64,000 nt of DNA from Argyresthia goedartella (Eukaryota; Arthropoda; Insecta; Lepidoptera; Argyresthiidae): contig OX463822.1 in NCBI GenBank assembly GCA_949825045.1, positions 31,188,703 to 31,252,702 on the forward strand, given 5' to 3'. Under the pieces are notes generated by a model. It did no database searches, had not been told where the DNA came from, and saw only the letters and a list, made by a program, of their open reading frames with translations. The position numbers and the translations under genes are program-made. This document shows, one piece after another, positions 52,503 to 62,805 of this stretch; the stretch's first letter is position 1; every line of letters begins with the position of its first letter.

Positions 52503-53830
52503 ACTTCAGATGGTGTAGTTGGATGGAGAAATACTGAGTTATACGTTGGAGATAGTACCGGTCGTCCCTTGGGTGGGTTTATACCAGGAGCACCTACTGA
52601 TGAGAAATATGCATTGAAATAATTGGCAATTTTGAGGGGGTCATTGGTAGTTTTATTATTTATATTTAGTTGTATGTTTGATCTTACTTTTTTCTTGGTT
52701 TTATTAGTTCGAATCTTAACTACTTGCCACATAGCTTTAATGATATTATTTGATTTTAATACTTTATTTTTAAAATGAATTTTCTTAGCATTGGCTACAG
52801 TCTTTTTCAAAAGTTTTTCATATTTTTTGTAATAATTGTTTAAAATTGTGTTGTCTGTCTGCGAGGTAAATATTTTTAAAAGCCGTTTGTTTTTGCAAGA
52901 TATTTTTAGCCCTTTTGTCAACCATGTATTTTTATGATCGTTTTTAATAATAATTTTAGATTTTGGGATAATCTTGTCTAAAATAATAGTAATTCTGTCA
53001 AGGAATTTGTTATAGTTTTCATTTACAGATTCCGTTATATCAAAAACAGTGTTCCAGTTAACTTTACTAACTTCTAATTTAAATTCTTGCTTTTTACGTT
53101 CGCTAAAAATTCTTTCAAATGTAAACCATTGTTCTTTATTATCTTTATTAGTGTAAGGTATGCTTATAAAAATTCCTTTGTGATCCGACAAACCTAATTC
53201 TTTAACCTCTGCGCTAACTTTGACATTTGGATCATGTACGTTGTTGAAAACTAGGTCAATGCATGTAGAGGTGTTTAGCGTAACTCTTGTTGGTTCGTTT
53301 ACCAGTTGAAAGAAGTTGAAGTTTTTCATTAAGTTTAATAGCCTAGTCGTAAGATTATTTTGTTCGAGAATGTTTATATTGAAATCCCCGCCTATAATAA
53401 TATTTTTAATTCTATCTTTGATCATTAATAATTGCAAGAGCTTTGAAAGTGATTCATAAAACATTTCAGGCTGCCTCTTGCTATCTGGCCAATACAGAGC
53501 CACTAATACTACATTTATTTTGGGCAACTCTATTGCACATATTTCAAAAATAGACTCTATGGCCAAATTTGAGATATCAGTTCGCTCTTTGCAGTCTTCA
53601 TCGTTTTTTAATAGAATGCATACGCCTCCACCCTCTCGCTCTGAGCGACAGAAACTACTGGCCAAATTAAAACCTTCAATACTTAGGAGGTCCTTTTTAG
53701 ACGTTGTAATCCATGTTTCCGTAATACAAATTGCCTTAATGTTCTTAATATGGTCTAGGGTAGCTTCCAATAAATGGCGTTTATTCTTTAAGCTTCGCAT
53801 ATTTTGGTATAGTATGTTAAATTTTGACAT
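52503..53830 (-). CDS. LINE-2 ORF2, endonuclease part
   Basis: ATG at 53830 opens ORF2 one base after the ORF1 stop. The N-terminal half is an AP-type endonuclease: ILYQNMRSLKNK, ITETWI, GGGVCILL, IIGGDFNIN, NTSTCIDLVFNN and GLSDHKG, with the catalytic N, E, D/N and SDH residues all present. A lysine-rich linker (residues about 300-400) follows. The reading continues six codons into the LTR before a stop (52481), so the protein made from this copy would lack RT. Confidence 0.9.
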
Positions 53831-53831
53831 T

Positions 53832-55271
53832 TTAGTGGGATGAATTGACTCGAAAAAGCTCTACATTAGCGTTTAGATTTTCGTTATTATTATACACAAC
53901 CTCGTTATTATTATACCAATTGCTTATGTCATCAATTTTCGCTTTTACATCAAGGAATACCTGTTTCAATCCATTCTTATTCAAAACCCCGCTGTGAGGG
54001 TTAAACATGGTGTGGTCGTAGTAAAGGTTCAAATTAGAGTCTACTATATAACCGTGTTCATGCTTCATGATATCTATACAAAGCAGTTTATTAAAAGCCT
54101 CTATTCTGGAGTTGAAGATATCAAAATTTCTGTTCCCTTGCTTAAAGGTTGGCACGCATAACAACACATTTGTATGAGTGACTTTAAGTAGTATTTCTCT
54201 AATCGATAAAACTAGGTCGTGGTATTTTCCTGTGTATTTAAAATCTTCGCTTCCTAAAAGAACTATGATGTAATCATCGATAGAAAAGTTGGCTACCTTT
54301 GACTCTACTCCTTGCAAAAGCTGTTCTATGCCTCTATTAGGCATGAGATAATGGCATATTTCGTATGACCCTTCGAAATTTGATTGTGCGATTGCTAACG
54401 TTCCATTAAATCTATCTGTACTTAACAAACAAATCTTGTTTTTCTTCGCCCTTGCGTTTGATTCGGCTGATATAGTGGACTCGTCGGATCTCTGCACTGT
54501 ATTTTTGGGTATTTTTGGGCTGCATTCATTTGGGCTGTCCGCTTTTCTCGGCTCTAAAGTCGCATTGGTTGGTGTGCTTGTAGAGCTCTGGGGCTCTCTA
54601 TCTGATTTATTTTTTGGAGATTTTATGTTTTTGTTGCAGGTAGATGTTTGTATAGGTGTGCTGAAGTTTGATCCATTATGGCCGAGTTTTGAAGGCGTGA
54701 ACTCGTCAGTGGTTGCATTATTATTTACATACTTTTGCCGCTGGGGTGATGCTCGGCATATACTCAATAGCTGATTCACTCTTGCGTCTCGCTTTGATAT
54801 TGTTTTCGTGAGAGCATAATTTTCCGCCACCAATCTCTCGATTTCGCCATCTGCACTTGCTAATTTTAATTCTAGCTGAGAAATTTTGTTATTGAGATAT
54901 TCTATCTTTTCTATAGCGTTTTCTTTAGTTTGTGACATGCTTTCCGGGCAACTTCGGTTGAGGGTTTCATTGGCAAGCATTTGTGTTTCACTTATTGTGT
55001 CTCCAAACTCTATGGATGATAGCAGCGACGCTTCTTCCTTTGGGTTTACTTTTCGCTTTCTTTGAGTAATGTTGTCATTGGATGACAAACTTTTCCCAGA
55101 TAAGCAGTACTTACATTTCCAATTTACTTTCTTTTCATTAGTCATTAGTCTAAATAGCTTTTCTGATATTGAAATGCAGTCCAGATGAAAGGTATTATTG
55201 CAGATTGAGCAGTTTAGATGATCTTCTCCATGTAGGATTTTTGTTTGGCATTTATTGCACTTTAGCGCCAT
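53832..55271 (-). CDS. LINE-2 ORF1: PHD finger, coiled coil, esterase-like domain
   Basis: 479 codons. A complete PHD-type zinc finger has C5, C8, C21, C24, H29, C32, C53 and C56 with the conserved W51. Residues about 117-170 are heptad-rich (KIEYLNNKISQLELKL) and probably a coiled coil. A polar Ser/Asn/Pro-rich stretch is followed from about residue 285 by a domain with LLGSEDF and an HSGVLNKNG block near the end, resembling the SGNH-hydrolase/esterase domain known from ORF1p of CR1 LINEs. The usual GDS serine block is not obvious (LLSTDRF stands in its place), so enzymatic activity is doubtful. The stop TAA (53832-53834) is one base from the ORF2 ATG. Confidence 0.88.
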   Translation of the reverse strand: MALKCNKCQTKILHGEDHLNCSICNNTFHLDCISISEKLFRLMTNEKKVNWKCKYCLSGKSLSSNDNITQRKRKVNPKEEASLLSSIEFGDTISETQMLANETLNRSCPESMSQTKENAIEKIEYLNNKISQLELKLASADGEIERLVAENYALTKTISKRDARVNQLLSICRASPQRQKYVNNNATTDEFTPSKLGHNGSNFSTPIQTSTCNKNIKSPKNKSDREPQSSTSTPTNATLEPRKADSPNECSPKIPKNTVQRSDESTISAESNARAKKNKICLLSTDRFNGTLAIAQSNFEGSYEICHYLMPNRGIEQLLQGVESKVANFSIDDYIIVLLGSEDFKYTGKYHDLVLSIREILLKVTHTNVLLCVPTFKQGNRNFDIFNSRIEAFNKLLCIDIMKHEHGYIVDSNLNLYYDHTMFNPHSGVLNKNGLKQVFLDVKAKIDDISNWYNNNEVVYNNNENLNANVELFRVNSSH

Positions 55272-55792
55272 CTTTTAGAATTGCTTAGGAATCTTTTTGT
55301 GGTTTTATCGAGTGTCAGACCTTGGTCGCTCGTACTCAAATTGGAATGATATCGGCACTGTTAAGTAGATGTCGCCTTTTTCGTTCGCACGCGTTTATTA
55401 TTTATTTTAGGCACTGGTTATTTTTTTACTGCATATTGGCATATTATCTATTCTTTGTTGTAGATAATACTTCCAGGGTTGTATTGTCACTAATACTACG
55501 TTAATTAGTTATACTTAATATCAAATCACTAAAAATAAAAAATAAAAAACAACAATTTTATTGGAATCTTCAGGATTTGATCTATGGACCTCTGTGATGA
55601 GAAGCGCCGTCTCAACAAGCTGCGCCACACAGACGGTAGTAGACTGTGGTGAAATAGTGGTACTCATACAAGCGTCGTCGGTTTATTTACGCTGCACGGG
55701 CGACATCTACGGTCGCCGAAGCCGAATTAAAACGTTTGAGTCCTCCTGATTTGAATTTGTAACGAATTAAGAAATCCTCCAAATCAGGATGA
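55272..55792 (-). other. LINE-2 5' region and junction with LINE-1
   Basis: Mostly the presumed LINE-2 5' UTR. A 21-bp stretch at 55777-55797 (CTCCAAATCAGGATGAGGCT plus T) is the exact inverse of 56415-56435 inside the mariner transposase. Confidence 0.55.
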
Positions 55793-56399
55793 GGCTTACA
55801 TAAATACCCAGAAACATACAAGACCAGAGACACACTGAATAACTTATACTCCTTCAGACACAAACACAAAATTCTCCTCCCAAAAATTAATATGTCATTG
55901 CAATCCACTAACACATATATTATGTCCATAACCATCTATAACAAACTTCCAGATAGTTACAAAAATATTTCTAACGAAATAGAATTCCTAAAGAAAGTAA
56001 AAAATCATCTCCTCCAAAAAGCGTACTACAGCATTGAAGAATATTTAAATGAAACACACTTTCTATAATCACACACAAACACTCACACACATGCACTTAC
56101 ACACCCTCAAACACACTCATAACACACACACAGGTACACATACACAAATGCATGTAAATCTTATAATTATAATACTTTAATGTTACGCTAATACTGTAGA
56201 TAATAGTAGGTAATGATCTCATTGTTATAAAGTTAACCATTTTATGATATTTTATTATTGTGCAAGTTAGATGTAAGATATTGCAGTGCCCTCACTGGGT
56301 TCATTGTCGGTTCTTCAAATTATATATATATATATATATATATATCACCATATACCACCACAATGTCGCAATAAACGTTTTGAGTTTGAGTTTGAGTTT
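55793..56399 (+). pseudogene. LINE-1, 3' part (level 3)
   Basis: From 55802 it reads KYPETYKTRDTLNNLYSFRH, INMSLQSTN, TIYNKLPDSYKN and AYYSIEEYLNETHFL and a stop at about 56065-56067. This is the C-terminus that matches the LINE-2 end (FNALPYHIQN...CYYSLQEF). The 3' UTR has a CA-rich run (56075-56145), (TA)n at 56320-56345, AATAAA at 56370-56375 and a (TTTGAG)n tail at 56379-56399. Confidence 0.85.
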
Positions 56400-56680
56400 G
56401 AAAATGCCTGCTCAAAGCCTCATCCTGATTTGGAGTCACTCAAGGCATCCTTGATTAAGGCAGCCGCCGATATTGACATGGACCTCGTTCGTGCTGCGAT
56501 AGACGACTGGCCGCGCAGAATAAAGGCCTGTATTCAAAATCGCGGGGGTCATTTTGAATAAACTTTATTACCATAAGAATCTATGTTTTATTAAGTTCAT
56601 TTTGCTATATAAATGTTTACATAAATAATAAACATATTATTTCATATTGCACATGTGTCAGAACTTATGACCTGACTATG
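56400..56680 (+). pseudogene. Mariner transposase, 3' part and right TIR (level 2)
   Basis: The frame resumes with ENACSKPHPDLESLKASLIK, then DLVRAAIDDWPRRIKACIQN and GGHFE and a stop. GGHFE-type ends are typical of maT-group transposases. The right terminal repeat GAACTTATGACCTGACTATG ends at 56680, followed by TA. Right and left ends agree over at least 22 positions with one mismatch. Confidence 0.88.
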
Positions 56681-56875
56681 TATTTTATTCTGCTTTTTAA
56701 TATTTATTGTTTAGCGTCAAAATAATTACACCATCTGTGAAATTTTCAACTGTCTAACTATCACGTTTCATGATATACAGCCTGGTGACAGAGGGACAGA
56801 CAGACAGACAGACAGGCGGAGTCTTAGTAATAGGGTCCCGTTTTTACCCTTTGGGTAGGGGGCCCGAAAAATGGC
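56681..56875 (-). mobile_element. R element, right part (level 1)
   Basis: TATTTTATTCTGCTTTTTAA, CTGTGAAATTTTCAACTGTC, a GACAGACAGACAGACAGG run, and GGGTCCCGTTTTTACCCTTT complete the element begun at 43165. Confidence 0.9.
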
Positions 56876-57011
56876 TATTATTATTGAAGAATATGACTGA
56901 CTACCAGGATGAACTTATTAAGAAAACTAGGCCTAAAAACTTGCGAAACATAACGTAAACGTCGCGGTCGCGCCACACGTTTCGAGCGGTGGCCTTGAAT
57001 GCGCAAATTCC
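56876..57011. other. Unassigned short spacer
   Basis: No feature was recognised. Confidence 0.3.
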
Positions 57012-57790
57012 GAATTCCAAATGTCTTTATTACTGTAGATATTTACATATACTTAGCCATCGTCATTTTTTGCCACTTCTCTACATTGGACCACTGTGGG
57101 AGAACAAGGGCGTAGAAACTCCCACAGATCGATTTTTAGATCTCTTTTTAAAAATTGCTTATGCTTAACTAATACAAAATATAATATTTAGTCATTATCA
57201 TAATTAATAAGCAGGAATAAATCATTACAAAATTATTAACAGCAAGGTCTGTGTTGAGCTAGATTAACCCCATACAGACCCATCATTTAAGTAATCTTGA
57301 ACATTGTAATATCCCTTTTTCGACAAAGTCGCTTTAACATGGATTTTAAATTGCTCAAATGGCAATTTCAAGATCTCCAAAGGTATCTTGTTGTAGTAGA
57401 GAATGCATTGACCCTTGAAAGAATTGCTAACCTTCGCGAGTCTAAACCGGGGCGCACGTAGTCTGTGATTATTTCTTAGGTTAACATTACAGCTATCGCT
57501 AAGTTTGGGAAATTTTGTAAGGTTCTTGCGTACATACATTAAATTTTCGAAAATAAATTGACTAGCTACAGTTAGTATGTCAATTTCTTTAAAAAGCTGT
57601 CAGGAGTCTGTGCATTTTAAATTATAAATTGCTCGAATAGCTCTTTTCTGTAAAATAAAAATAGTTTGAATATCCGCTGCTTTCCCCCACAACAAGATAC
57701 CATAGGATATGACACTATGAAAGTAACTAAAATATACTAGCCTAGATGTAGCCACATCCGTGTTTTGTCTGATGTTCCTAACGCGCAGTA
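57012..57790 (-). pseudogene. LINE C-terminal and 3' UTR fragment
   Basis: The minus frame shows QNTDVATSRLVYFSYFHSVI, SYGILLWGKAADIQTIFILQ, KCTDS, a stop (about 57600), then QLFKEIDILTVASQFI. From 57539 an open 91-codon tail follows (LAKVSNSFKGQCILYYNKIP, KKGYYNVQDYLNDG). The 3' UTR ends AATAAAGACATTTGGAATTC at 57012. Same family as 31770-32297. CR1/Jockey-superfamily by its LLWG and C-terminal blocks; RT core missing. Confidence 0.8.
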
Positions 57791-58520
57791 ATTCCCGCCA
57801 ACGTCGGTGGCGCGAGGTTATACCTACACACTTGTGAACTATACCTACCTAATTACCTATAGCAATACCACAGAATACTTAATAGTACTAGTAATACTTA
57901 TGGTATGAGAACATAGAATTAAATGAACTACCTTCCAGTACATTGGATAGCCTGAGATTTTTCAACAATGTTAAAAAGCGAAAAAGTGCCATAAGGCATT
58001 ATTTTCTTTCTTGAACATCAGCAGTCTGTGGCTTTGTGATGTTATGTGGTATCAATTATAATATAATTATAAGTCTTGCTTAGCATAATGTTTGCGATCT
58101 CGCCATACCGCGTAAAACCTTTGTTTTTTTGTCGGATGACTTTTATTATTAGAAAAATGTAATTAAAATGTGTGACTTGAAAAGTAAAAAGTAAAAAAAA
58201 AAACCAGGTCTAAGGTAAAACTTCCAGACGAGTCGTCAAGAAGTGTAAATGACGAAGAGTAAGAGGAGAATGGAGACTTCAAAAAATTTTCATGCGTTGA
58301 GCATGAAAATACCTAAAGAACACCTCTACTAGCATAAATGTACATAAATGTTACGTAGGTATCACACAGGCGAACACAGTTTATTAATTAATGCAATAAA
58401 AAATGCGACGACGTGACAAGAGACACGCACGTGGATATTGTATTTCTGTGCTGCTGCCATTATCATGTGGAATAAATTATATTAATTGCGAGGTGCTTAG
58501 AACAATGGTGTCGGGTCTGG
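57791..58520. other. Unassigned AT-rich DNA
   Basis: No gene was recognised. Confidence 0.4.
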
Positions 58521-58524
58521 GTGA

Positions 58525-58790
58525 TACTTTAGGGTTACGTAGTCAAAGGGTGACGATGGGACACGCGACGTGCTTTGCTGTCCGTATGTCCTGCCGTCCA
58601 TTCGAATTAATCGCAATAGCGTTACGTACTCGGCGGATGTCAAACGGGTCCCTTTTGTCAGAGGGATGTATCTCATGGACCGTAGTAGGTAGAGAGTTGA
58701 AATTTTCACAGAATGTGTTTCTATTGCCGCTACAGCTACTTATATTGAACTAGACGAGATTTTGTAAATTAAAGGGGGCCCAAGAGATGT
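58525..58790 (+). mobile_element. Degraded R element
   Basis: TTAGGGTTACGTAGTCAAAG, GCTGTCCGTATGTCCTGCCG, TTGAAATTTTCACAGAATGT, and an AAAGGGGGCCC end. Right half missing. Confidence 0.6.
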
Positions 58791-58792
58791 TT

Positions 58793-59195
58793 TTAGGGTT
58801 CCGTACCCGAAGGGTGCCTAACGGGTCCCATTACTAAGCCTCCGCTGTCCGTCCGTCCGTCCGTCCATCCGTCCGTCTGTCATCAGGCTGTATCGCAAGA
58901 ACCGTGATAGTTAGACAGATGAAATTTTCACAGATAATGTATTTCTGTTGCCGCTATAACAACAAATACTAAAAACCAGAATATAATAAATATTTAAGGA
59001 GGCTCCCATACAACTATTCTTTCAATACCACATACAAACTTATGAATGCACCTGGTTACGTACATGGAGTGTGAAAGTAGCCACACCAATAACTTTGTAA
59101 ACAACATTTTGCTGTGTAAAATCCAAACTATTCACACCATTATACGGTGGTACGGAATCCTTCGTGCGCTAGTTAGATTCGCACTTGACCGTTTA
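58793..59195 (+). mobile_element. R element, full-length
   Basis: TTTTTAGGGTTCCGTACCCG, a TCCGTCCGTCCGTCCGTCC run (58845-58865), and GGTGGTACGGAATCCTTCGT with GCACTTGACCG. It directly follows a degraded copy in the same orientation. Confidence 0.8.
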
Positions 59196-59804
59196 TTTTT
59201 TTCATAAACTATCTTAGTTGTCTCCCACGACTATATGCAAACAATAATCTAAGTATTCTGTGCCCCTACAGTGTACTTCGGTAATCTCCATAGAATATTA
59301 CCCAAGACGAAAATCAACCGAAGCATAAATCCTCGCCAACAAACCGCCAAAATACCGTCGGCCGCTGTCACTGTCTTGTCTAATGATAAGCGATGACTGC
59401 CTCGCCTCAAATTCATTGAGAATGAGACGTGATTGAATGATTTAGGTAGCCATTGTAAATCTGCGAGAATGCTTACTAGGCGACCAGCTAGGCACTTCGA
59501 TGGAATGCAATAGCTTACAGCGCCGTAATGGCGTCATTATTCGAGGTGTCTACTTAATTCGTCCGGGTACTACTTCGTATGCCGTAGTTTTTAGGCAGAA
59601 AATCGATGGAAGCGCTTCTATTTCAGTTGGCTTCAGCATAATTCTGACATGATGAATATGCTAAATGAAACGTGTTGAGGTTGGTGCCACATGGCGGGCG
59701 ACTTTGACTAGTTTGAACTGGTGCGAATCGCTGTAAAAGGACATATACCTATAAAGTGCTAGATGGAACCCTTTTTATAGGACCACTTGTAACTAAATAA
59801 GGCT
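59196..59804. other. Unassigned spacer
   Basis: No gene was recognised. Confidence 0.4.
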
Positions 59805-59990
59805 ATGTGTATCTAGGTCCACGGCCCTTTGATGTTGGAAAAAAAGCCGCCCATACTGCAATATCCACGGAGTTTTGTAGAGATAAGGCAATAATCAGAT
59901 GGTTTGGGATAAAAATCTATTACAAATCCTTTTGCATCAATGAATACCCATCCATTTGTTGTTTTTGTTTAAAGGTCTTTATTAGTATAT
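59805..59990 (+). repeat. Local repeat GTCCACGGCCCTTT (plus)
   Basis: GTGTATCTAGGTCCACGGCC, GCCGCCCATACTGCAAT and AATCCTTTTGCATCAAT recur inverted at about 62650-62803. A diverged plus copy lies at 61565-61720. Confidence 0.75.
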
Positions 59991-60171
59991 AAAACAGTAT
60001 GAAAGCTTACGAAACCCAGTTTACCTATAATAATCCTAGTCGTAAGCTAACTTAAAAGTAACACATTTGTCAGGTTTAGCGCCTATTAAAATTTATGGCA
60101 GAAATACGGTATACGTAACTGAGGGAAGCGGTAAAAATGTACTTATTCTAAATAACACTAGGGTTAAACAT
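59991..60171. other. Unassigned spacer
   Basis: No feature was recognised. Confidence 0.3.
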
Positions 60172-61500
60172 TTTTTATTTTTTATTTTTGCAGGCTTTAA
60201 AGTAGCACTACATTTTATAAATAGGACTAACTAACTATTAACTAAAGTAAGTCTCATTCGACTCAATTCAGCGCAAGCAAACTACAAACAAAATAGTTAA
60301 GATGAGGCGGGTATTTATTGGAACGCTGCAACAATTCAGTAGCTTTAGCAGTAGTAGTTTCAACTATTTTCATAGCAATAGCGACTATATTGGTATGGAG
60401 CTACATGTTATGAGATACAGAGATACATTATAGTTATATAGAAAATTATGTAATTTTGTAAGGTTTGTCCGAAAAGGGGTGTTGAACGAAATTTTGAGAG
60501 CTTTGTTTTGTATGACCTGGAGTTTATCGTAGTTGGAATTACATGTACTGCTCCAAACGGGACAGGGGTACGTAATGGTGGATCTAACGAGAGTGGTATA
60601 TATGCCTATTATGTGGGCACAATAAGGATTTTCTGTTTAGTAATGGACTTAATGCATTCAGCGCCTTTGTGCCTTTGACTTTTAGGTGCGCCATGTGTTC
60701 AGTCCAGGTAAGCATCTTGTCGAGATGAATGCCTAGGCATTTAAACGATTTATTCCAGCGAATTAATTGATCGTCGATTTTTTGTTGCGTCGAAGGTATC
60801 TTACGTTTCCTGGAGAACATGATGGCTTCAGTTTTTGAAGCATTGAGTTTTAGTTTCCACAACGTAAGACAACTCAACAGAAGGTCGATTGCAAGTTGCT
60901 AGCGACCAATAGCGAGGTCAGTGTCATTAGAAGATGAGAAACAGGCGGTATAGTCGGCGAAGCAAGCCAAGTTTGTTCGTGGTTGCTTCGGAATGTCATT
61001 CAGGTAGACAATAAACAGGAGAGGTCCTAATATCGAGCCCTGAGGAACGCCAGCAGGAATCAATTGTGGGCTGGACTTTGCTGAATCAATGTGTACCTCA
61101 AAGCTACGCCCTGATAAGTAGGATTTGATCATTCTGACAAGGGCAAGAGGTACGTCGCATTTGATTAGTTTGTGAAGCAGGCCGTGGTGCCAAGCTGTAT
61201 CAAAAGCTTTTTCAATGTCGAGAAAGAACATACCCGTAGATATGCCAAGGTTGAGATTGTGAGGGATGTGTTGTGCCACTCTAGCAAGTTGCTGCGTGGT
61301 TGAGTGGAGATAACGAAAACCAAACTGCTCGTTAATGATGACTTTGCTTGTGTAACTGAGGAGGCGTTTTTGAATAATTGATTCAAAAAGTTTACCTAAG
61401 ACAGGGAGCAGGCTGATGGGTCTGTAACTGAACGGACTCTTTTCATCTTTACCAGGCTTTTTGATAGCAATGACTTTAGCGACTTTAGCATAAGTCGCGA
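60172..61500 (-). pseudogene. Jockey-type LINE fragment
   Basis: The minus strand shows YRPISLLPVLGKLFE-like and QFGFR blocks, then GMFFLDIEKAFDTAWHHGLL (motif A), IPAGVPQGSILGPLLFIVYL (B) and CFADYTA, where the usual DD is DY (C). LNASKTEAIMFSRK and FKCLGIHLDKMLTWTEHM follow. There are stops and frameshifts at about 60899, 60580 and later. A T-rich stretch at 60172-60198 is the probable poly-A tail in reverse. Endonuclease and ORF1 are missing. The changed FADD motif alone would inactivate it. Confidence 0.85.
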
Positions 61501-61559
61501 AAGTAGCTTAGGGCGAGACTAGGATTGAAAATTTTAGTGATTAGGACAATACTTTTTGG

Positions 61560-61720
61560 GTATGGGTATGGGTATGTGTTTCTAAGTCCACGGCCCTTTC
61601 TTCTTGTACAAAATGCCATCCATAGTGGCATTGTATTTGAGTCCACGGATTTTTTAGAGGTTAAATTGTTTAAAGAAAAAGTACCGTTAGACAAAACAAT
61701 CAAATAGTAAATCCATATCC
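61560..61720 (+). repeat. Diverged local repeat
   Basis: AAGTCCACGGCCCTTTCTTC and GAGTCCACGGATTTTTTAGA resemble 59805-59880. Confidence 0.55.
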
Positions 61721-61794
61721 GCTGAAAACAAACAACAAACAACCATCTTGTATAATACTTTTATTCGCTTGGTATCAATACTTTTCTTAGGTAC

Positions 61795-62500
61795 ATACGA
61801 GTATTAACTAAATTAGAAGCATCTTATCTTGGCCAATTTTTAAAGTTAAGGGTTGTTTACTCTCTGAAAAGGAATGGTAATACCGTAAGAAAGTAAGGGA
61901 CAGAATTATGGGCTATTTATAGCTCTGACCCTCGCTTTCCTACGATACATCGTTCCTTTTCAGAGAGTAAAAAGCCCTTAAAGTTTTTAAAGTTGGCCAA
62001 GTTAAGATGCTCCTCTAATATACATAAAAAATATTTGAAATCACAGTATTTATCACAATAATTATTCTTATAACTTAAGTTTTTTATTTCTTACTCATTG
62101 AGTAGTGGCTCATTTATCAGATGTAATCATTCAACTCTTTTCCTGGGTACATATTCACTATATTAGAAGCATCTTAACTCTGCTAATTTTCAAAACTTTA
62201 GGGGCTGTTTGCTGTCTGTGAGGGACATAATTATGCGATACTTAAAGCTCTGTTTCAGAGGGTCAAAAGCCCTTAAAGTTTTGAAAGTTGGCCAAGTTAA
62301 GATGCTTTTTCTAATATACATAAAAAAATATTTGAAATCACAGTATTTATCACAATAATTATACTTATAACTTTTGTTTTTTATTTCTTACTTATTGAGA
62401 AGTAGCTCACTTATCAGATGTAATCATTCAATACTTTTCCTTGAGTACATGTTCACTATATTAGAAGCATCAAGTTGGCCAGTTTTCAAAACTTTAAGGG
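61795..62500. repeat. Tandem array of palindromic units
   Basis: A palindrome (AGAAGCATCTTATCTTGGCC ... AAAGTTGGCCAAGTTAAGATGC) with CTCTGAAAAGGAA inner arms spans about 61815-62015. A second, shorter version spans 62163-62305. The downstream block ATTTGAAATCACAGTATTTA ... CAGATGTAATCATTCAA occurs twice (62032 and 62330), about 300 bp apart. A third palindrome half starts at 62461. So the unit is MITE plus flank, repeated two and a half times. Confidence 0.8.
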
Positions 62501-62649
62501 CGCTCCATCTCTTTCTGGCACAAATGAAATATAGAAAGTCTGGAATTATGCGGGCGCAAGAAGAATATGAATTACTTACAACCATAATGACAAGTTTTTC
62601 TAGATAAACATTGATATCAGGGTTATTATCCGATGGTTGGTTATTGATT

Positions 62650-62805
62650 GATGCAAAAGGATTAATATACAATCGATTTTTAATCAAACAATCTGGGTAT
62701 TAAAACATCTCTTTGTCATTAAAAATCCATGGACCTAGATACAATTGCAGTATGGGCGGCTTTTTCTCCAACATCAAAGGGCCGTGGACCTAGATACACA
62801 AACGT
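62650..62805 (-). repeat. Local repeat (minus) with doubled GGACCTAGATACA
   Basis: ATGGACCTAGATACAATTGC and GTGGACCTAGATACACAAAC occur 54 bp apart. GCAGTATGGGCGGCTTTTTC is the inverse of 59848-59870. Confidence 0.75.

Larger units (their letters stand above)
45071..55792 (-). mobile_element. LINE-2: near-full-length CR1 LINE (level 4)
   Basis: The minus-strand element has a 5' UTR to about 55272, ORF1 (55271-53832) and ORF2, which is split at 46818/52503 by the BEL element into an endonuclease part and an RT part. The 3' UTR has AATAAAG and an imperfect 7-bp tail (ATTTCAG on plus, about 45071-45104). Without the BEL insertion it is about 5 kb. I find no stop other than those caused by the insertion, so LINE-2 was probably intact when it was hit. 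The 5' boundary is not exact: LINE-1 coding sequence is recognisable again by 55802. Confidence 0.85.

Noticed and set aside
53832..55271. A host PHD-finger protein
   Set aside because: Position directly before an AP endonuclease frame and the coiled coil plus esterase-like layout make it ORF1 of a CR1 LINE.
61795..62500. CRISPR-like array
   Set aside because: Units are about 300 bp, palindromic and without short unique spacers; the sequence is eukaryotic repeat DNA.
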